Notes under the pieces: model-generated | What the model was told of the DNA's origin: nothing | The model's database searches: none | Seen by the model: only the letters and a program-made list of their open reading frames with translations | Position numbers and translations under genes: made by a program | Assembly: GCF_000381925.1 (NCBI RefSeq) | Contig: NZ_KB907309.1 | Coordinates: forward strand, 310,001 to 374,000 | DNA length: 64,000 nt | Source: Nocardia sp. BMG111209 | GTDB taxonomy: Bacteria; Actinomycetota; Actinomycetes; Mycobacteriales; Mycobacteriaceae | Direction of reading: 5' to 3' | In this document: in pieces, positions 50,742 to 61,289 of the stretch | Numbering within the stretch: position 1 is the first letter of the stretch | How the letters are laid out: every line of letters starts with the position of its first letter

Positions 50742-51596
50742 CTACACCAGGCCGAGGGTGAACTCGTCCGGGTCGGGACCGATGCGGGTGGCGGTGTCCA
50801 GTTCGTTGATGCGCCGCATCTGGTCGGTGGTCAGTTCGAAGGCGAAGACGTCGAAGTTCTCCTCGATCCGCGAGGGGGTGACCGACTTCGGGATCACGAT
50901 ATTGCCCAGCTGCAGATGCCAGCGGATGATCACCTGCGCCGGCGTGCGGCCGGTCTGCTCCGCGATCTCGACGACGGTCGCGTTCTTCAATTCGTTGCCC
51001 TGACCGAGCGGACTCCACGCCTCGGTGGCGACGCCGTGCTCGGCGTGGAAGCCGCGCAGTTTCACCTGGGACAGGCTCGGATGCAACTCGATCTGGTTCA
51101 CGGCGGGGGTTTCGCCGGTCTCGTCGATGAGCCGTTGCAGATGGTCGGCGGTGAAATTGGAGACGCCGATCGAACCGATCCGGTTCTGCGCCTTCAGCGC
51201 CTGGAAGGCCCGGAAGGTGTCGACGAATCGGTTCGCCTGCGCCGCCGGCCAGTGGATCAGGTACAGGTCCAGGTACTCCAGGCCCAGCTCGCCCATGCTC
51301 TTGTCGAAGGCGCGCAACGTGGAGTCGTAGCCCTGATCGGAATTCCACAGCTTGGTGGTGACGAAGACCTCGTCGCGCGGCACCCCGGATTCCCGGATGG
51401 CACGGCCGACCTCGGCCTCGTTCCCGTACGCCGCGGCGGTATCGATGCTGCGATACCCCACCTCGAGGGCCGTGGCGACGGTGGCGTACGCCTCCTCGCT
51501 GGCCACCTGCCACACCCCGAAACCCAGCTGGGGAATGACGTTTCCGTCGTTGAGGACGACGGTCGGCACAGTGTTGCTTGCGCTACTGAAGGTCAC
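50742..51596 (-). CDS. Aldo/keto reductase
   Basis: A 284-residue NADPH-dependent aldo/keto reductase: LNDGNVIPQLGFGVWQ, catalytic Asp and Tyr in YRSIDTAAAYGNE, Lys in VTTKLWNSDQGY, His in LYLIHWPA, and the coenzyme loop IPKSVTPSRIEENFDVF. It reduces carbonyl compounds such as methylglyoxal or 2,5-diketogluconate analogues. GTG 51596 is chosen because TACGGT lies 7 nt upstream (leaderless); an ATG at 51638 would overlap the promoter. Confidence 0.9.
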   Translation of the reverse strand: MTFSSASNTVPTVVLNDGNVIPQLGFGVWQVASEEAYATVATALEVGYRSIDTAAAYGNEAEVGRAIRESGVPRDEVFVTTKLWNSDQGYDSTLRAFDKSMGELGLEYLDLYLIHWPAAQANRFVDTFRAFQALKAQNRIGSIGVSNFTADHLQRLIDETGETPAVNQIELHPSLSQVKLRGFHAEHGVATEAWSPLGQGNELKNATVVEIAEQTGRTPAQVIIRWHLQLGNIVIPKSVTPSRIEENFDVFAFELTTDQMRRINELDTATRIGPDPDEFTLGLV

Positions 51597-51603
51597 TGTT
51601 CCG

Positions 51604-51609
51604 ACCGTA
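51604..51609 (-). promoter_or_regulatory. -10 element of the aldo/keto reductase gene
   Basis: TACGGT on the minus strand, 7 nt before GTG 51596. Confidence 0.5.
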
Positions 51610-51656
51610 GAAGCGGTTTCCGGACCCGTCAACGACATGCCCGGGTGTGTTCGAGC

Positions 51657-53168
51657 TCACTGTGGCGGCAATCCGAGCCGGCGGTACCGCGCCCGGCGGT
51701 CCGCCCGCAGCTGCTCCGGCGATCGATCGCGCAGTTCGCCGAGGGTCGCGGCGATCGCGGCGACCATCCGCTGCGCGAAGGCGTCGGGTTCGGCGGCGGC
51801 GTTCGGATATTCGCCGACGATCCGGTCCACGATCCCGTCGGCGCGCAGGTCGTGCGCGCGGATACGTTGTGCGGCAGCGAGTTCCGGTGCGTGCGCGGTG
51901 TCCCGGTACACGATGGCGCTGGCGCCCTCCGGCGGCAGCGGCGCCAGCCAGGCGTGCGCGGCGGCCAGGACCCGGTCGGCGGGCAGCAGGGCCAGCGCGC
52001 CGCCGCCGGTGCCCTGGCCCAGCAGCACCGAGACCGTCGGGGTGTCCAGGGTGACCAGATCGGCCAGGCAGCGCGCGATCTCCGGCGCCAGGCCGCGTTC
52101 CTCGGCCTCGCGGGACAGCGACGCGCCGGCGGTATCGATCACCAGTACCAGCGGCAACCGCAGTTCCGCCGCGAGGTGCATACTGCGCCGCGCCTCCCGT
52201 AATGCCGCCGGGCCCATGGTGTTCTCGCGGGTCTGACCGCTGCGGTCGTGCCCGAACACCACGCACGACCGGCCGTGGAAGCGGGCCAGCGCGTGCACGA
52301 CGGTCCGGTCGGCCTCGCCTTGTCCGGTGCCCGACAACGGAACTCGGTCGGTGGCCCGGCGCAGCAGCTGCCGCAGCCCCGGCCGGTCCGGGCGGCGGGA
52401 CAGCACCACCGACGTCCAGGCCGGCGAAACCGATTCGGCCGCAGCGGTTTCCAGCGCCTCGGCGGCGGGATCGGAATTCGGCTCCGGCACAGCCGATTCC
52501 GTGCCGTACACCACGTTCAGCACGCGGTGCGCGATGCGGCGGAACACCGGAATCGGCAGCACGCCGTCGATCACGCCGGAGCGGTACAGATTCTCGGCAG
52601 TCTGTACGCCCGCCGGGAACGAATGACCGTAGAGCGCCTCGTACACCCTCGGCCCGAGGAAGCCGATCAGGGCGCCCGGCTCGGCGAACGTCATGTGCCC
52701 CAGCGAACCCCACGACGCGAAGACACCGCCCATGGTCGGATCGCGCAGGTACACCAGATAGGGATGGCCCGCCGCCTTGTGCGCGGCCACCGCACCGGCG
52801 ATCTTCACCATCTGCACGAAGGCGATCGTGCCCTCCTGCATCCGGGTGCCACCCGAGGTCGGCGATGCCAGCAACGGCAGACCCCGTTCGGTGGCGCGCT
52901 CGACCGCCGTCACGACCAGTTCGGCCGCCGCGACTCCGATCGAACCCGCGAGAAAGCCGAACTCGCAGGCGATCACGGCCACCGGCCGCCCACGCAGCAG
53001 TCCCTCGCCGGTCAGCACGGCCTCGTCGACGCCCGCTCGCGCGGCCGCCGCCCGTAGCTCCGCCCGATATGCCGGGTTCGCGGCGACCTCGAGGGGCGGC
53101 CGGTCCCAGCTCACGAAGGAACCCGGGTCGAGGAGGTCGTCCAGCAGCTGCCGCGCCGAGATCTTCAC
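51657..53168 (-). CDS. accD3: Acyl-CoA carboxylase carboxyltransferase, AccD3-like
   Basis: A 503-residue protein containing both halves of a carboxyltransferase: the N-terminal beta-like half (VIACEFGFLAGSIGVAAAEL, LPLLASPTSGGTRMQEGTIA, FLGPRVYEALYG) and the C-terminal alpha-like half (LPLVLVIDTAGASLSREAEE, LLGQGTGGGALALLPADRVL, ASAIVYRDTAHAPELAAAQR). No N-terminal Cys4 zinc finger is present. It transfers carboxyl from biotin to an acyl-CoA; substrate and partner AccA are unknown, as for M. tuberculosis AccD3 (Rv0904c), which also neighbours echA6 and prrA. GTG 53168 follows TACGCT by 6 nt (leaderless). Confidence 0.87.
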   Translation of the reverse strand: MKISARQLLDDLLDPGSFVSWDRPPLEVAANPAYRAELRAAAARAGVDEAVLTGEGLLRGRPVAVIACEFGFLAGSIGVAAAELVVTAVERATERGLPLLASPTSGGTRMQEGTIAFVQMVKIAGAVAAHKAAGHPYLVYLRDPTMGGVFASWGSLGHMTFAEPGALIGFLGPRVYEALYGHSFPAGVQTAENLYRSGVIDGVLPIPVFRRIAHRVLNVVYGTESAVPEPNSDPAAEALETAAAESVSPAWTSVVLSRRPDRPGLRQLLRRATDRVPLSGTGQGEADRTVVHALARFHGRSCVVFGHDRSGQTRENTMGPAALREARRSMHLAAELRLPLVLVIDTAGASLSREAEERGLAPEIARCLADLVTLDTPTVSVLLGQGTGGGALALLPADRVLAAAHAWLAPLPPEGASAIVYRDTAHAPELAAAQRIRAHDLRADGIVDRIVGEYPNAAAEPDAFAQRMVAAIAATLGELRDRSPEQLRADRRARYRRLGLPPQ

Positions 53169-53174
53169 GCGGCG

Positions 53175-53180
53175 AGCGTA
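53175..53180 (-). promoter_or_regulatory. -10 element of accD3
   Basis: TACGCT on the minus strand, 6 nt before GTG 53168. Confidence 0.5.
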
Positions 53181-53244
53181 ACCGACCACCCGTTCTCGAC
53201 CGGGATCGTGAGTCCGGCGGCCCGGTCCGCGACCGGTTGCCGGC

Positions 53245-53847
53245 TCAGTACCCCTGAACGACCTTGCGCAGTGCGTATTCGGTGACCGAGACCAGTGCCT
53301 GCTTCACGGGCTCGCGGCGGCGTGCGTCCAGCGACATGATCGGCACATCGGCCGGCACCGCGAGCGCCTGCCGGATGTCCTCCAGCGGGTACCGCGGTGC
53401 GTCGTCGAACTCGTTGATCGCCACGAGGAACGGTAGGGACCGCGCCTCGAAGTAGTCGACCGCCGCGAAACTGTCCTCCAGCCTGCGGGTGTCGACCAGC
53501 ACCACCGCGCCGATGGCGCCGCGGATCAGGTCGTCCCACATGAACCAGAAGCGGTACTGGCCCGGCGTGCCGAACAGATACAGCACCAGATCGTCGGCCA
53601 GGCTGATCCGGCCGAAGTCCATGGCCACCGTGGTGGTGGCCTTGGTCGGAACGGCTGCCAGGCTGTCGACGCCGACACTGGCATTGGTCACCAATGCCTC
53701 GGTGCGCAACGGAACGATTTCCGAAACGGCACCGACGAGAGTGGTCTTACCCACACCGAAGCCACCGGCGACCACGATCTTCGCCGAGGTTGGCTTACTG
53801 GTGCGGGTATCGACCGAGGACGTCGAATCATATACGCCGGAGTCCAC
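53245..53847 (-). CDS. cvnD: Conservon small GTPase CvnD
   Basis: A 200-residue Ras-like ATP/GTP-binding protein of the actinobacterial conservon type: P-loop VAGGFGVGKTTLVGAVSEI, FGRISL switch strand, YLFGTPGQYRFW (G3-like) and INEFDDAPRYP in place of NKxD. In Streptomyces conservons CvnD works with CvnA-C as a membrane-associated signalling complex resembling a G-protein system. It overlaps the DUF742 gene by 20 nt. Last gene of the conservon; no P450 cvnE gene is attached. Confidence 0.92.
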   Translation of the reverse strand: MDSGVYDSTSSVDTRTSKPTSAKIVVAGGFGVGKTTLVGAVSEIVPLRTEALVTNASVGVDSLAAVPTKATTTVAMDFGRISLADDLVLYLFGTPGQYRFWFMWDDLIRGAIGAVVLVDTRRLEDSFAAVDYFEARSLPFLVAINEFDDAPRYPLEDIRQALAVPADVPIMSLDARRREPVKQALVSVTEYALRKVVQGY

Positions 53848-54202
53848 TGAGAACCCTTTCGATCAGCTCGCGACGTTCGTCGTCGCTGGAATCGTCTTTC
53901 AATGTCGCCGAAACCCGCACATGGCCGGCTTCGATCAGGTCGGCGACCAATACCCGTGCCACCCCGATCGGCATGCCCAGTCGGGCAGCCACTTCCGCGA
54001 CCGACGGCGATTCTCTGCACAACTCCACGATCGACGTCTCGATGTTGGTGAGCTCGAACTGCCGCTCCAGGGCGACCGGATGCGATGCGACGAGCGCCTC
54101 CAATGCCAACTCGACCGTCGGCCTGGTCCGGCCGGCGGTCAAGGAGTAAGGGCGGACGAGGCTCGGCTCGGCGCTTCCCACGCGTTGGTTGTTTATGTCC
54201 AT
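53828..54202 (-). CDS. cvnC: Conservon DUF742 protein CvnC
   Basis: A 124-residue DUF742 protein: N-terminal SLVRPYSLTAGRTRPTVELA, then a winged-helix-like C-terminal half (CRESPSVAEVAARLGMPIGV, ARVLVADLIEAGHVRV). Conserved middle gene of conservons. It starts 7 nt after the Roadblock gene and overlaps cvnD, so translation is likely coupled. Biochemical role unknown. Confidence 0.92.
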   Translation of the reverse strand: MDINNQRVGSAEPSLVRPYSLTAGRTRPTVELALEALVASHPVALERQFELTNIETSIVELCRESPSVAEVAARLGMPIGVARVLVADLIEAGHVRVSATLKDDSSDDERRELIERVLSGLRRI

Positions 54203-54209
54203 CCCACCG

Positions 54210-54623
54210 TCAGGAACCCATCGTGACGCGAGGTGTCGCTTGGACCGTCTGGCCCACTCGCTCGACCAACAAGGCCATTTCGTATCCCACCTGGCCGATA
54301 TCGCAGGACGTGTTCGTCAGCACGGCCAGGTAGGAACCGTCTCCGACTGCCATCAGCAGCAGGTAGCCGTGTTCCATCTCGACCACCGACTGCAGTACCG
54401 TGCCGCCCTCGAAGAGGTTGGACACGCCCACCGACAGGCTGGCGAGTCCCGCGGTCACCGCGGACAGCTGTTCGGCGCGGTCGACGGGCAACTGCGCGCT
54501 CGCGGCCATCAGCAGACCGTCCGCCGAAACCAGCACGGCGTGAGCGACGCCCGGAACCTCGTTGGCGAAGTTCGAAACCAGCCAATCCAGCTGACGGTTC
54601 GTACCACCTAGATCGGGGTTCAT
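54210..54623 (-). CDS. cvnB: Conservon Roadblock/LC7 protein CvnB
   Basis: A 137-residue Roadblock/LC7-fold protein ([67 protein letters not shown]). Roadblock proteins serve as GTPase-activating or scaffolding partners for MglA/CvnD-like GTPases. ATG overlaps the cvnA stop (ATGA). Confidence 0.93.
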   Translation of the reverse strand: MNPDLGGTNRQLDWLVSNFANEVPGVAHAVLVSADGLLMAASAQLPVDRAEQLSAVTAGLASLSVGVSNLFEGGTVLQSVVEMEHGYLLLMAVGDGSYLAVLTNTSCDIGQVGYEMALLVERVGQTVQATPRVTMGS

Positions 54624-57600
54624 CGGTCTCCTTTATCTCCGGTTAGGTTCATTGCTCTCATTGCGCGGCCATCCCGGACGCCCTGCTGGTGACGACTCAG
54701 ACTTGACCTGATGGATTCTGGATCGCGGTTGGTCGACGCGTCGGTGTTTCCGGTGACTCCACCGGGAACCAGTCGGTTACCCGGATCGCGCTGGGGCAAC
54801 CCGGCCGCCGTCCGTCGCTCCGACTGCGACTCCACCGCATGGCGTGCCGCCTGCCAGCCCTCGTCACCCGGTGATTCGAAGGAAGCGGCCACCTGGGACC
54901 GGTCCGCATTCGGATCCTGTAGCCAGGCGGACATCATCTCCGCGAAGATCGGCGTACCGCCGATGATCGGATCCGATTCCGCGGTCGGCTGCAACCGGGT
55001 CTGGAAGAAGGAGGCGGTCTTCTGGGTGTTGGCCCGGAAGCTGTGCCGGCCGCGGTCGCGTCCCTCGCCGTCGCCGTCACCGGCGTCGTCGAGTCGCTCC
55101 GCCGCCGGCGGGCGTAGGCCCGGCGTCGGCTCCGGCCGCGGGGGTAGTCCCGCGCCGGGCTGCCGGCGCGGTAGGCCGGTGGGTAGTCCACCGGACGAAT
55201 CACGCTGCGGCAGACCGTTGTCCGGCGCCTCGCGCCGGGGCAGGCCGTTGCCCTCACCCGGCGCCCGCAACGGCAGGCCACCGGTCCCGGTGTCGCCGCG
55301 CTGCGGCAGACCGCCGGGCTGACGCTGCGGCAGACCGTGTGAACCGGTGTCCCGCTGCGGCAGACCGTGTGAACCGGTGTCCCGCTGTGGGAGGCCGTGC
55401 GAACCGGTATCCCGCTGCGGCAGGCGGGTCGCGCCCGTATCGCGTTGCGGCAGACCGGTTTCCCGCTGCGGCAGGCCCGTGGCGCCGGTATCCCGCTGCG
55501 GCAGACCGGTCGGACCCGGTTCCCGTCGCTGCAGGCCGTGCGCGCCGGTATCCCGCTGCGGGAAGCCCGTCGCACCCGGATCACGCGTCGGCAGACCGGA
55601 CGGACCGGCATCCCGCTGGGGCAGACCGGTATTCGGATCACGCACCGGCATACCGGGAGAGGTCGGCTCACGACGCGGCAGCCCACCGGACTGCGCATCC
55701 CGAGTCGGCAGACCCGGCGCGGCCGGCGGCACACCCGCACTACCCGGATCCCGCTGCGGCAGACCCGTATTCGGATCACGCACCGGCATACCGGGGGAGG
55801 TCGGCTCACGGCGCGGCAGCCCACCGGACTGCGCATCCCGCGTCGGCAAGCCCGGCGCGGCCGGCGGCACACCCGCACTACCCGGATCCCGCTGCGGCAG
55901 ACCCGTATTCGGATCACGCACCGGCATACCCGGGGAGGTCGGCTCACGGCGCGGCAACCCACCGGACTGCGCATCCCGCGTCGGCAGACCCGGCGCGGCC
56001 GGCGGCGCACCGGCGCCGCTCGGATCCCGCGGCGGCAGACCGGAACCCGGCCGTTGCGGCAGACCGCTACCCGGCGCACCCGGGGCGCGCGGCGGCAGTC
56101 CGGTCGCACCGGCATCGCGCTGCGGCAGACCGCTCGGAGCGGACGACGGACCCGCGGGCCGCTGGGACAGTCCGGTCTCGCGCTGCGGCAGCCCGTTGGC
56201 GCCCGGCTGCCGCTGCGGCAGGCCGGTCGGCCCGGACGGCGGCGGCCCCGCCGGTCGCGGCTGACCCGGGACGGCGCCCGGCTGCTGCCGCTTGAGCATG
56301 TTGGCCGCCAGGCCCGGCTGCGGCTGCGGCGCACCCGTACCGCCCGGACGCTGCGGCAGGCCGGTACCGGGCTGCGGCTGGGGCGCCTGCGGACCGTTCG
56401 CACCCGGATCCCGTTGCGGCAGTCCGGGACTGCGGAGATTGGGGTCGGATACGGTGTGCCGCACGGTCGGGCCGTTGGTACCCGGCTGGCGCTGCGGCAG
56501 GCCACCGGCCGCCGCCGCGTTGCCCGGCTGCCGCTGCGGCAGCGGACCGCTCGGCGGTGCGGACTGCGGCGCGGTGCCGTTGGGGCCCTGCGGTCCGGCG
56601 GTGCCGTTGATCCCGGCGGTGCCGTTGGCGGCGACCGTCCGATCGCCCCCGGTCGGAATCCCGCCGCTGGCGTTGGGATCGACCGTCACCATCATGTTGC
56701 CGCTGGGCGTCCGGGTGACGGCCCGCATCTGCATCGAGGACGGGCCGTTGGCCCGCTGCGGTCCGGTGGGCTGGACCGGATTGTTCGGCTGGCTCGGCGT
56801 CGGCGCCGGAACCGTGATCATGCCACCCGGCGGCGCGACGATGAGCACCTTGGGCACATGCACCGTCACAGTGACGCCGGGGTCGCGGGCCGTGTCGAAG
56901 GTCGGCCGCAGGCGCACGGTGAGCCCGTGCCGCTCGGCGAGCCGGCCCACCACGAACAGGCCCATGTGCCGCGCGGTGTCGGAACCGACCTCGGCGGTGG
57001 TCTCGAGCCGGCGGTTGATCTCGGCCATCTCGGCCGGCGGCATACCGATACCGCGGTCGGCGACCTCGATGAGCACGCCCTGATCGTGCGCCTGCGCGAA
57101 GGTGAACTTGACGTCGGTCTCCGGCGGCGAGGCGCGCAGCGCGTTGTCGAGCAGCTCGGCGAACAGGTGTGCGAGGTCGGAGGCCGCCGGTTCGGTGATG
57201 GCGCCGCGCGGGGTGGCGCCCAGCTTCACCCGTTCGTAGTCCTCGACCTCGGAGATCGCGGCACGCAGCACGTCGGCGACCTCGACCGGGGCGGACTTGG
57301 TCCGGCGCTGCCGGGTACCGGCCAGAATCAGCAGGTTGTCGCCGTTACGGCGCATACGGGCGGCGAGGTGGTCCAGCCGGAAGAGGTTCTCCAGCAGGCG
57401 GGGATCCTTCTCGTCGTACTCCATCGCCTCGATCAGCGAGAGCTGATGGTCGACCAGCGACTTCGACCGGCGGGCCAGCGTCTCGAACATGTCGTTGACC
57501 TGGGTACGCATCGCGGCCTGGTCGGCCGCCAGGCGCAGCGCCTGACCGTGGATGTCGTCGACCGCGCGGGCCAGCTGGCCGATCTCCTCGTCGGTGTGCA

Positions 57601-58711
57601 CCGGCATCGGTTCCAGCGGCACGTCCTCGGGGCTGGCGCCGTCGCGCAGGCGCGACACCTCGTGCCCGAGGTCGTGCTCGGCGACGCGCAGCGCGGCGAG
57701 GCGCAGCTTGCGCAGCGGGACGATCATCGAGCGGGCGATGACCACGGCGAGCAGCAACGCGGCGAGGATGGTCGTGATGACGATCGCCGAGTACCGGATC
57801 GCGCCGGACTGCGAATCGCCCGCGAGGGTGTTCACCCGCGAGGTGATGTCGGCGGTCGACCGGTCGACGATCTTCTGGTAGTTCGCGAGGCTGGTCTCCG
57901 AGGACTCCTTCATGTCCTGGATCGGCACCTGGCCGGAGGCGACCTGCGGGCCGGTGGCCAGGGTCTGCCGGTTGTCGGCCTCGGCGATCAGTCCGGTGAT
58001 GGTCGCGTCGCCGTCGGGGAACCGGTGGGCCAGCACGGTCAGCATCTGCCGCTCGGTGGCGAGCGAGGCCAGATAGTCGCGCAACCCGTCCTTGGGATTG
58101 CCGCGCAGCGCGACGGCCATCGCGGCGCTCTGGGTCACCAGGGCCGCGCGGGTGTTCAGCGAGTCGACCAGTTGCAGCTTCGCGGCCTCGACGCTCGGAT
58201 CCGCGATGGCGGAGACGATGGCCTCCACCGTCTTGACGCTGCCCTGCCGGATGCTCTCCTCTTGATTGAGCGCGTCCGGCACGCTCTTCGCCGGCGTCTT
58301 CCCGGCCGCCCGCACCTGTTTGGCGCCGGTGATCATGGCGTCGAGCGTGGCCCGCCCACCGGACACACCGTCCAGTTTGGGTTCGGCCTTGACGGCGGCC
58401 TCGATGGCGGCGTCCAGCTTGGCGAGATCGGCGTCGTCGACCACCGACTGGGTGCCGATCTGGACCATCTGCGAGGCGGCGATGGTGCCGGCGGCGGCGG
58501 ACAGCCCGGTAACCGCCGGAATCGCCTCGACCTGGGAGACCGAGGAGTTCAGGTGACTCGAGTCACCGAACTCCGACGCGATCCGGGATGCTCCGAGTAC
58601 CACCGCCACCAGCAGGGGCACGGCCAGGACGGCCGTCACCTTCCAGCGCAGGTCCCAGTTGCCGAGCGCCCAACGCTTCGTACCGGGCCTAGCGGCGTCA
58701 CGCATCTCCAC
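54620..58711 (-). CDS. cvnA: Conservon sensor histidine kinase CvnA with a very long LPxR repeat tail
   Basis: A 1363-residue membrane kinase. Residues ~25-45 and ~310-330 are membrane helices around an extracytoplasmic sensor of nitrate/nitrite-sensor (NIT) type. HAMP follows ([20 protein letters not shown]), then a dimerisation region ([20 protein letters not shown]) and HATPase_c ([39 protein letters not shown]). From about residue 700 the tail is Pro/Gly/Gln/Arg-rich with dozens of GLPQRD/GLPQRQ/GLPTRD units, including three 46-residue copies, and ends in a conserved-looking block ([28 protein letters not shown]). GTG 58711 behind GGAAAG is used; ATG 58705 is possible. Confidence 0.9.
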   Translation of the reverse strand: MEMRDAARPGTKRWALGNWDLRWKVTAVLAVPLLVAVVLGASRIASEFGDSSHLNSSVSQVEAIPAVTGLSAAAGTIAASQMVQIGTQSVVDDADLAKLDAAIEAAVKAEPKLDGVSGGRATLDAMITGAKQVRAAGKTPAKSVPDALNQEESIRQGSVKTVEAIVSAIADPSVEAAKLQLVDSLNTRAALVTQSAAMAVALRGNPKDGLRDYLASLATERQMLTVLAHRFPDGDATITGLIAEADNRQTLATGPQVASGQVPIQDMKESSETSLANYQKIVDRSTADITSRVNTLAGDSQSGAIRYSAIVITTILAALLLAVVIARSMIVPLRKLRLAALRVAEHDLGHEVSRLRDGASPEDVPLEPMPVHTDEEIGQLARAVDDIHGQALRLAADQAAMRTQVNDMFETLARRSKSLVDHQLSLIEAMEYDEKDPRLLENLFRLDHLAARMRRNGDNLLILAGTRQRRTKSAPVEVADVLRAAISEVEDYERVKLGATPRGAITEPAASDLAHLFAELLDNALRASPPETDVKFTFAQAHDQGVLIEVADRGIGMPPAEMAEINRRLETTAEVGSDTARHMGLFVVGRLAERHGLTVRLRPTFDTARDPGVTVTVHVPKVLIVAPPGGMITVPAPTPSQPNNPVQPTGPQRANGPSSMQMRAVTRTPSGNMMVTVDPNASGGIPTGGDRTVAANGTAGINGTAGPQGPNGTAPQSAPPSGPLPQRQPGNAAAAGGLPQRQPGTNGPTVRHTVSDPNLRSPGLPQRDPGANGPQAPQPQPGTGLPQRPGGTGAPQPQPGLAANMLKRQQPGAVPGQPRPAGPPPSGPTGLPQRQPGANGLPQRETGLSQRPAGPSSAPSGLPQRDAGATGLPPRAPGAPGSGLPQRPGSGLPPRDPSGAGAPPAAPGLPTRDAQSGGLPRREPTSPGMPVRDPNTGLPQRDPGSAGVPPAAPGLPTRDAQSGGLPRREPTSPGMPVRDPNTGLPQRDPGSAGVPPAAPGLPTRDAQSGGLPRREPTSPGMPVRDPNTGLPQRDAGPSGLPTRDPGATGFPQRDTGAHGLQRREPGPTGLPQRDTGATGLPQRETGLPQRDTGATRLPQRDTGSHGLPQRDTGSHGLPQRDTGSHGLPQRQPGGLPQRGDTGTGGLPLRAPGEGNGLPRREAPDNGLPQRDSSGGLPTGLPRRQPGAGLPPRPEPTPGLRPPAAERLDDAGDGDGEGRDRGRHSFRANTQKTASFFQTRLQPTAESDPIIGGTPIFAEMMSAWLQDPNADRSQVAASFESPGDEGWQAARHAVESQSERRTAAGLPQRDPGNRLVPGGVTGNTDASTNRDPESIRSSLSRHQQGVRDGRAMRAMNLTGDKGDR
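55080..56560. repeat. LPxR-type protein repeats in cvnA
   Basis: Roughly forty GLP(Q/T/R/P)R(D/Q/E)xG units of 7-10 residues encode the bulk of the CvnA tail. Confidence 0.85.
55620..56014. repeat. Three 138-bp near-identical tandem repeats in cvnA
   Basis: The word ATTCGGATCACGCACC begins at 55631, 55769 and 55907, exactly 138 nt apart. Copies differ by only a few substitutions, which implies recent duplication or ongoing homogenisation. Confidence 0.9.
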
Positions 58712-59024
58712 TCACTTTCCAAACTGGCCCCAGCCATGCGCCATGAGCGAGCCTCCGCGATCGCACGCTGGGCTCGACAGTCAGAGCTGGCCGAGAACTG
58801 CGGCTGGCCGAGAAAATTGCGTCCATGACGGCCGATATATGTGGCATGCGATTCTAACGGATCAATAACTTCTTGTGTGACTACTTGGCCTTCACCGGCC
58901 ATCAACCAGCCCATTCTGGACAAAATCAAAGGTCGCGGCGTCCGCCCGGACGTCGCGTGAAGTCTGCCACAATCAGGCTGATCTATCGAGGCGGGCATCA
59001 GAGGCGAGGCAGGGAGTCACAGGG
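58712..59024. other. Divergent promoter region between cvnA and prpE
   Basis: 313 nt with no gene. AT-rich patches (around 58835-58885 and 58915-58930) probably hold the divergent promoters. No clear operator was found. Confidence 0.45.
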
Positions 59025-61103
59025 TTGAACGCGAAGCAGGAGTACCGGCCCGCCTACCAAACGAGCCTGGTCGATCCCTCGGACTTCTGGCGCGCTGCGG
59101 CCGAGGCTGTCAGCTGGGATGTTCCGCCCAACCAGATCCTCGACGCCACGGCCCGACCGACCGCTCGGTGGTTTCCCGATGCCCGCCTGAACACCTCCTA
59201 CAACGCACTCGATCGTCATGTGCGCGATATCACACCGGAAGAGGGCTCGACGCAAGTCGAAGCGTCCCAACCGGACTCGGCCGGCCGCCCCACAGCTGCG
59301 GGGGGTCGCGCACACCAGCCGGCCCTAATCTATGACTCGGCCATGACCGGCGCCAGTCGAACCTACACATATGCCGAATTGCTCGCGGAGGTAGCACAGT
59401 TCGCCGGCGCGATGCTGCGGCTGGGGGTGCGGACCGGCGACCGGGTGGTCATCTATCTCCCGATGATCCCGGAGGCCGTGGTCGCGATGCTGGCCTGCGC
59501 CCGGATCGGCGCGGTGCACTCGGTGGTCTTCGGCGGATTCGCCGCCCATGAACTGGCCGCCCGCATCGACGATGCCCAGCCCACCCTGATCGTCACCGCC
59601 TCCGGTGGCCTGGAGCCGGGCCGCCAGGTCGAGTACCCGCCGATCGTGCTGCAGGCCCTGGACCTGACCAAGACCGCCGCCCCCCACCACGTGGTGGTCA
59701 AGCAGCGCGAGGGCTTCCCGGTGATCCGCTTCGCCGCCCCGCAGCCCGCCACCGGGAATTTGCCGGACTCCTCGGAAACCGTTGCGGCGCAATGGCTGGA
59801 CTGGGAGGACATGATCCGCGACGCGGAGCCCGCCGACCCGGTCCCGGTGGCCGCGACGGATCCGCTGTACATCCTCTACACCTCCGGCACGACCGGCCGC
59901 CCGAAGGGCGTGATCCGCGACAACGGCGGCCACGCGGTGGCGCTGACCTGGTCCATGCGCAACATCTACGACGTCGGACCGGGACAGGTGATGCTCACCA
60001 CCTCCGATATCGGCTGGGTGGTGGGTCACTCCTACATCGTCTACGCGCCGCTGCTCGCCGGCGCGACCACCGTCCTGTTCGAGGGCAAACCGGTCGGTAC
60101 GCCGGATTCGGCCACCTACTGGCGGCTGGTCGAGAAGTACGGCGTGCATGTGATGTTCACCGCTCCCACCGCCCTGCGGGCCATCCGCCGCATCGATCCC
60201 GACGCCGACCTCGCCCGCGAACACGACCTCTCCTCGCTGCGCGCCCTGTTCTGCGCCGGCGAGCGCCTGGATCCCCCCACCTACGACTGGGTCCGCGACG
60301 TCCTGCTCGCCGGCCACCCGGACACCCCGGTGGTCGACCACTGGTGGCAGACCGAGACCGGCTGGCCGATCTGCGCGGATCCCATAGGCCTGCAAGAACT
60401 TCCGATCAAGCCCGGTTCCGCCTCGGTCCCCGTCCCCGGCTACCGCCTGCGCGTCCTGGACTACGAGGGCCGCGCCGTGCCGCCCGGCACCGAGGGCAAC
60501 ATCGTGATCGGCCTCCCGATGCCCCCCGGCACCCTGACCGGCCTGTGGGGCGACGACGAACGCTTCGCCCGCTCCTACCTCTCGGCCTACCCCGGCCACT
60601 ACCTCACCGGCGACTCCGGCTACTTCGACGAGGACGGCTACCTCTTCGTCCTGGGCCGCAGCGACGATGTGATCAACATGGCCGGCCACCGCCTGTCCGC
60701 CGGCGGTATCGAGGCGGCCGTGGCCGGCCACGACGCGATCGCCGAATGCGCCGTGATCGGCGTCCCCGACGAACTCAAGGGCCAGCGGCCGATCGCGTAC
60801 GTGGTCCTGAAGACGGCCGCCGACATCACCCCCGACCGACTCCGCGACGAGGTCATCGCAAGGGTCCGCGACCAGATCGGCGCCATCGCCACCCTCCACG
60901 ACGTGGTGATCGTGCAGGCCCTCCCGAAAACCCGCTCCGGCAAGATCCTCCGCCGCACGATGCGCCAGATCGCCGCCGACGAGGCCTGGGAAATGCCCGC
61001 CACCATCGAGGATCCGGCCGTCCTCCTCGCCTTCGAGGACCAGATCCTCACCTCCCGGGGCACTCCCCACCCGGACCAGGCACCCGACAACACCCCCTCC
61101 TGA
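59025..61103 (+). CDS. prpE: Propionyl-CoA synthetase (PrpE-like acyl-CoA ligase)
   Basis: A 692-residue AMP-forming acyl-CoA synthetase. The N-terminus (RPAYQTSLVDPSDFWRAAAE; ARWFPDARLNTSYNALDRHV) is that of PrpE-type propionyl-CoA synthetases rather than acetyl-CoA synthetase. Motifs: YILYTSGTTGRPKGVIRDN, VDHWWQTETGWPI, YLTGDSGYFDEDGYLFVLGR, and KTRSGKILRR with the regulatory Lys. An insert of about 25 residues (EEGSTQVEASQPDSAGRP) follows DRHV, where relatives go directly to ALIYDS. It activates propionate from odd-chain fatty acid or sterol breakdown. TTG start behind AGGGAG. Confidence 0.9.
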   Translation: MNAKQEYRPAYQTSLVDPSDFWRAAAEAVSWDVPPNQILDATARPTARWFPDARLNTSYNALDRHVRDITPEEGSTQVEASQPDSAGRPTAAGGRAHQPALIYDSAMTGASRTYTYAELLAEVAQFAGAMLRLGVRTGDRVVIYLPMIPEAVVAMLACARIGAVHSVVFGGFAAHELAARIDDAQPTLIVTASGGLEPGRQVEYPPIVLQALDLTKTAAPHHVVVKQREGFPVIRFAAPQPATGNLPDSSETVAAQWLDWEDMIRDAEPADPVPVAATDPLYILYTSGTTGRPKGVIRDNGGHAVALTWSMRNIYDVGPGQVMLTTSDIGWVVGHSYIVYAPLLAGATTVLFEGKPVGTPDSATYWRLVEKYGVHVMFTAPTALRAIRRIDPDADLAREHDLSSLRALFCAGERLDPPTYDWVRDVLLAGHPDTPVVDHWWQTETGWPICADPIGLQELPIKPGSASVPVPGYRLRVLDYEGRAVPPGTEGNIVIGLPMPPGTLTGLWGDDERFARSYLSAYPGHYLTGDSGYFDEDGYLFVLGRSDDVINMAGHRLSAGGIEAAVAGHDAIAECAVIGVPDELKGQRPIAYVVLKTAADITPDRLRDEVIARVRDQIGAIATLHDVVIVQALPKTRSGKILRRTMRQIAADEAWEMPATIEDPAVLLAFEDQILTSRGTPHPDQAPDNTPS

Positions 61104-61120
61104 CCGCCTCGGGGCAGGCC

Positions 61121-61142
61121 CTCTCCGGCACAGGTCGCCGGA
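61121..61142 (+). terminator. Possible terminator after prpE
   Basis: CTCCGGC-ACAGGTC-GCCGGAG, 7-bp perfect stem about 18 nt after the prpE stop, without a T tract. Confidence 0.4.
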
Positions 61143-61289
61143 GCCGCCCACCTCGGACGAATTGATCGGCCACACCGCTTTTCACGCCGCATCGGCACGG
61201 GCCCAGCGCAGCGGGTCCCCCGGAATCCGCTGTGTAGATGGCATAGCCTGGGGGCGAATCGCCCACGGTCGCGCCCTCGTACCCCGCGC

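Noticed and set aside
55620..56014. 138-bp direct repeats as a mobile-element signature
   Set aside because: They are in-frame copies inside cvnA without terminal inverted repeats, target duplications or a transposase.
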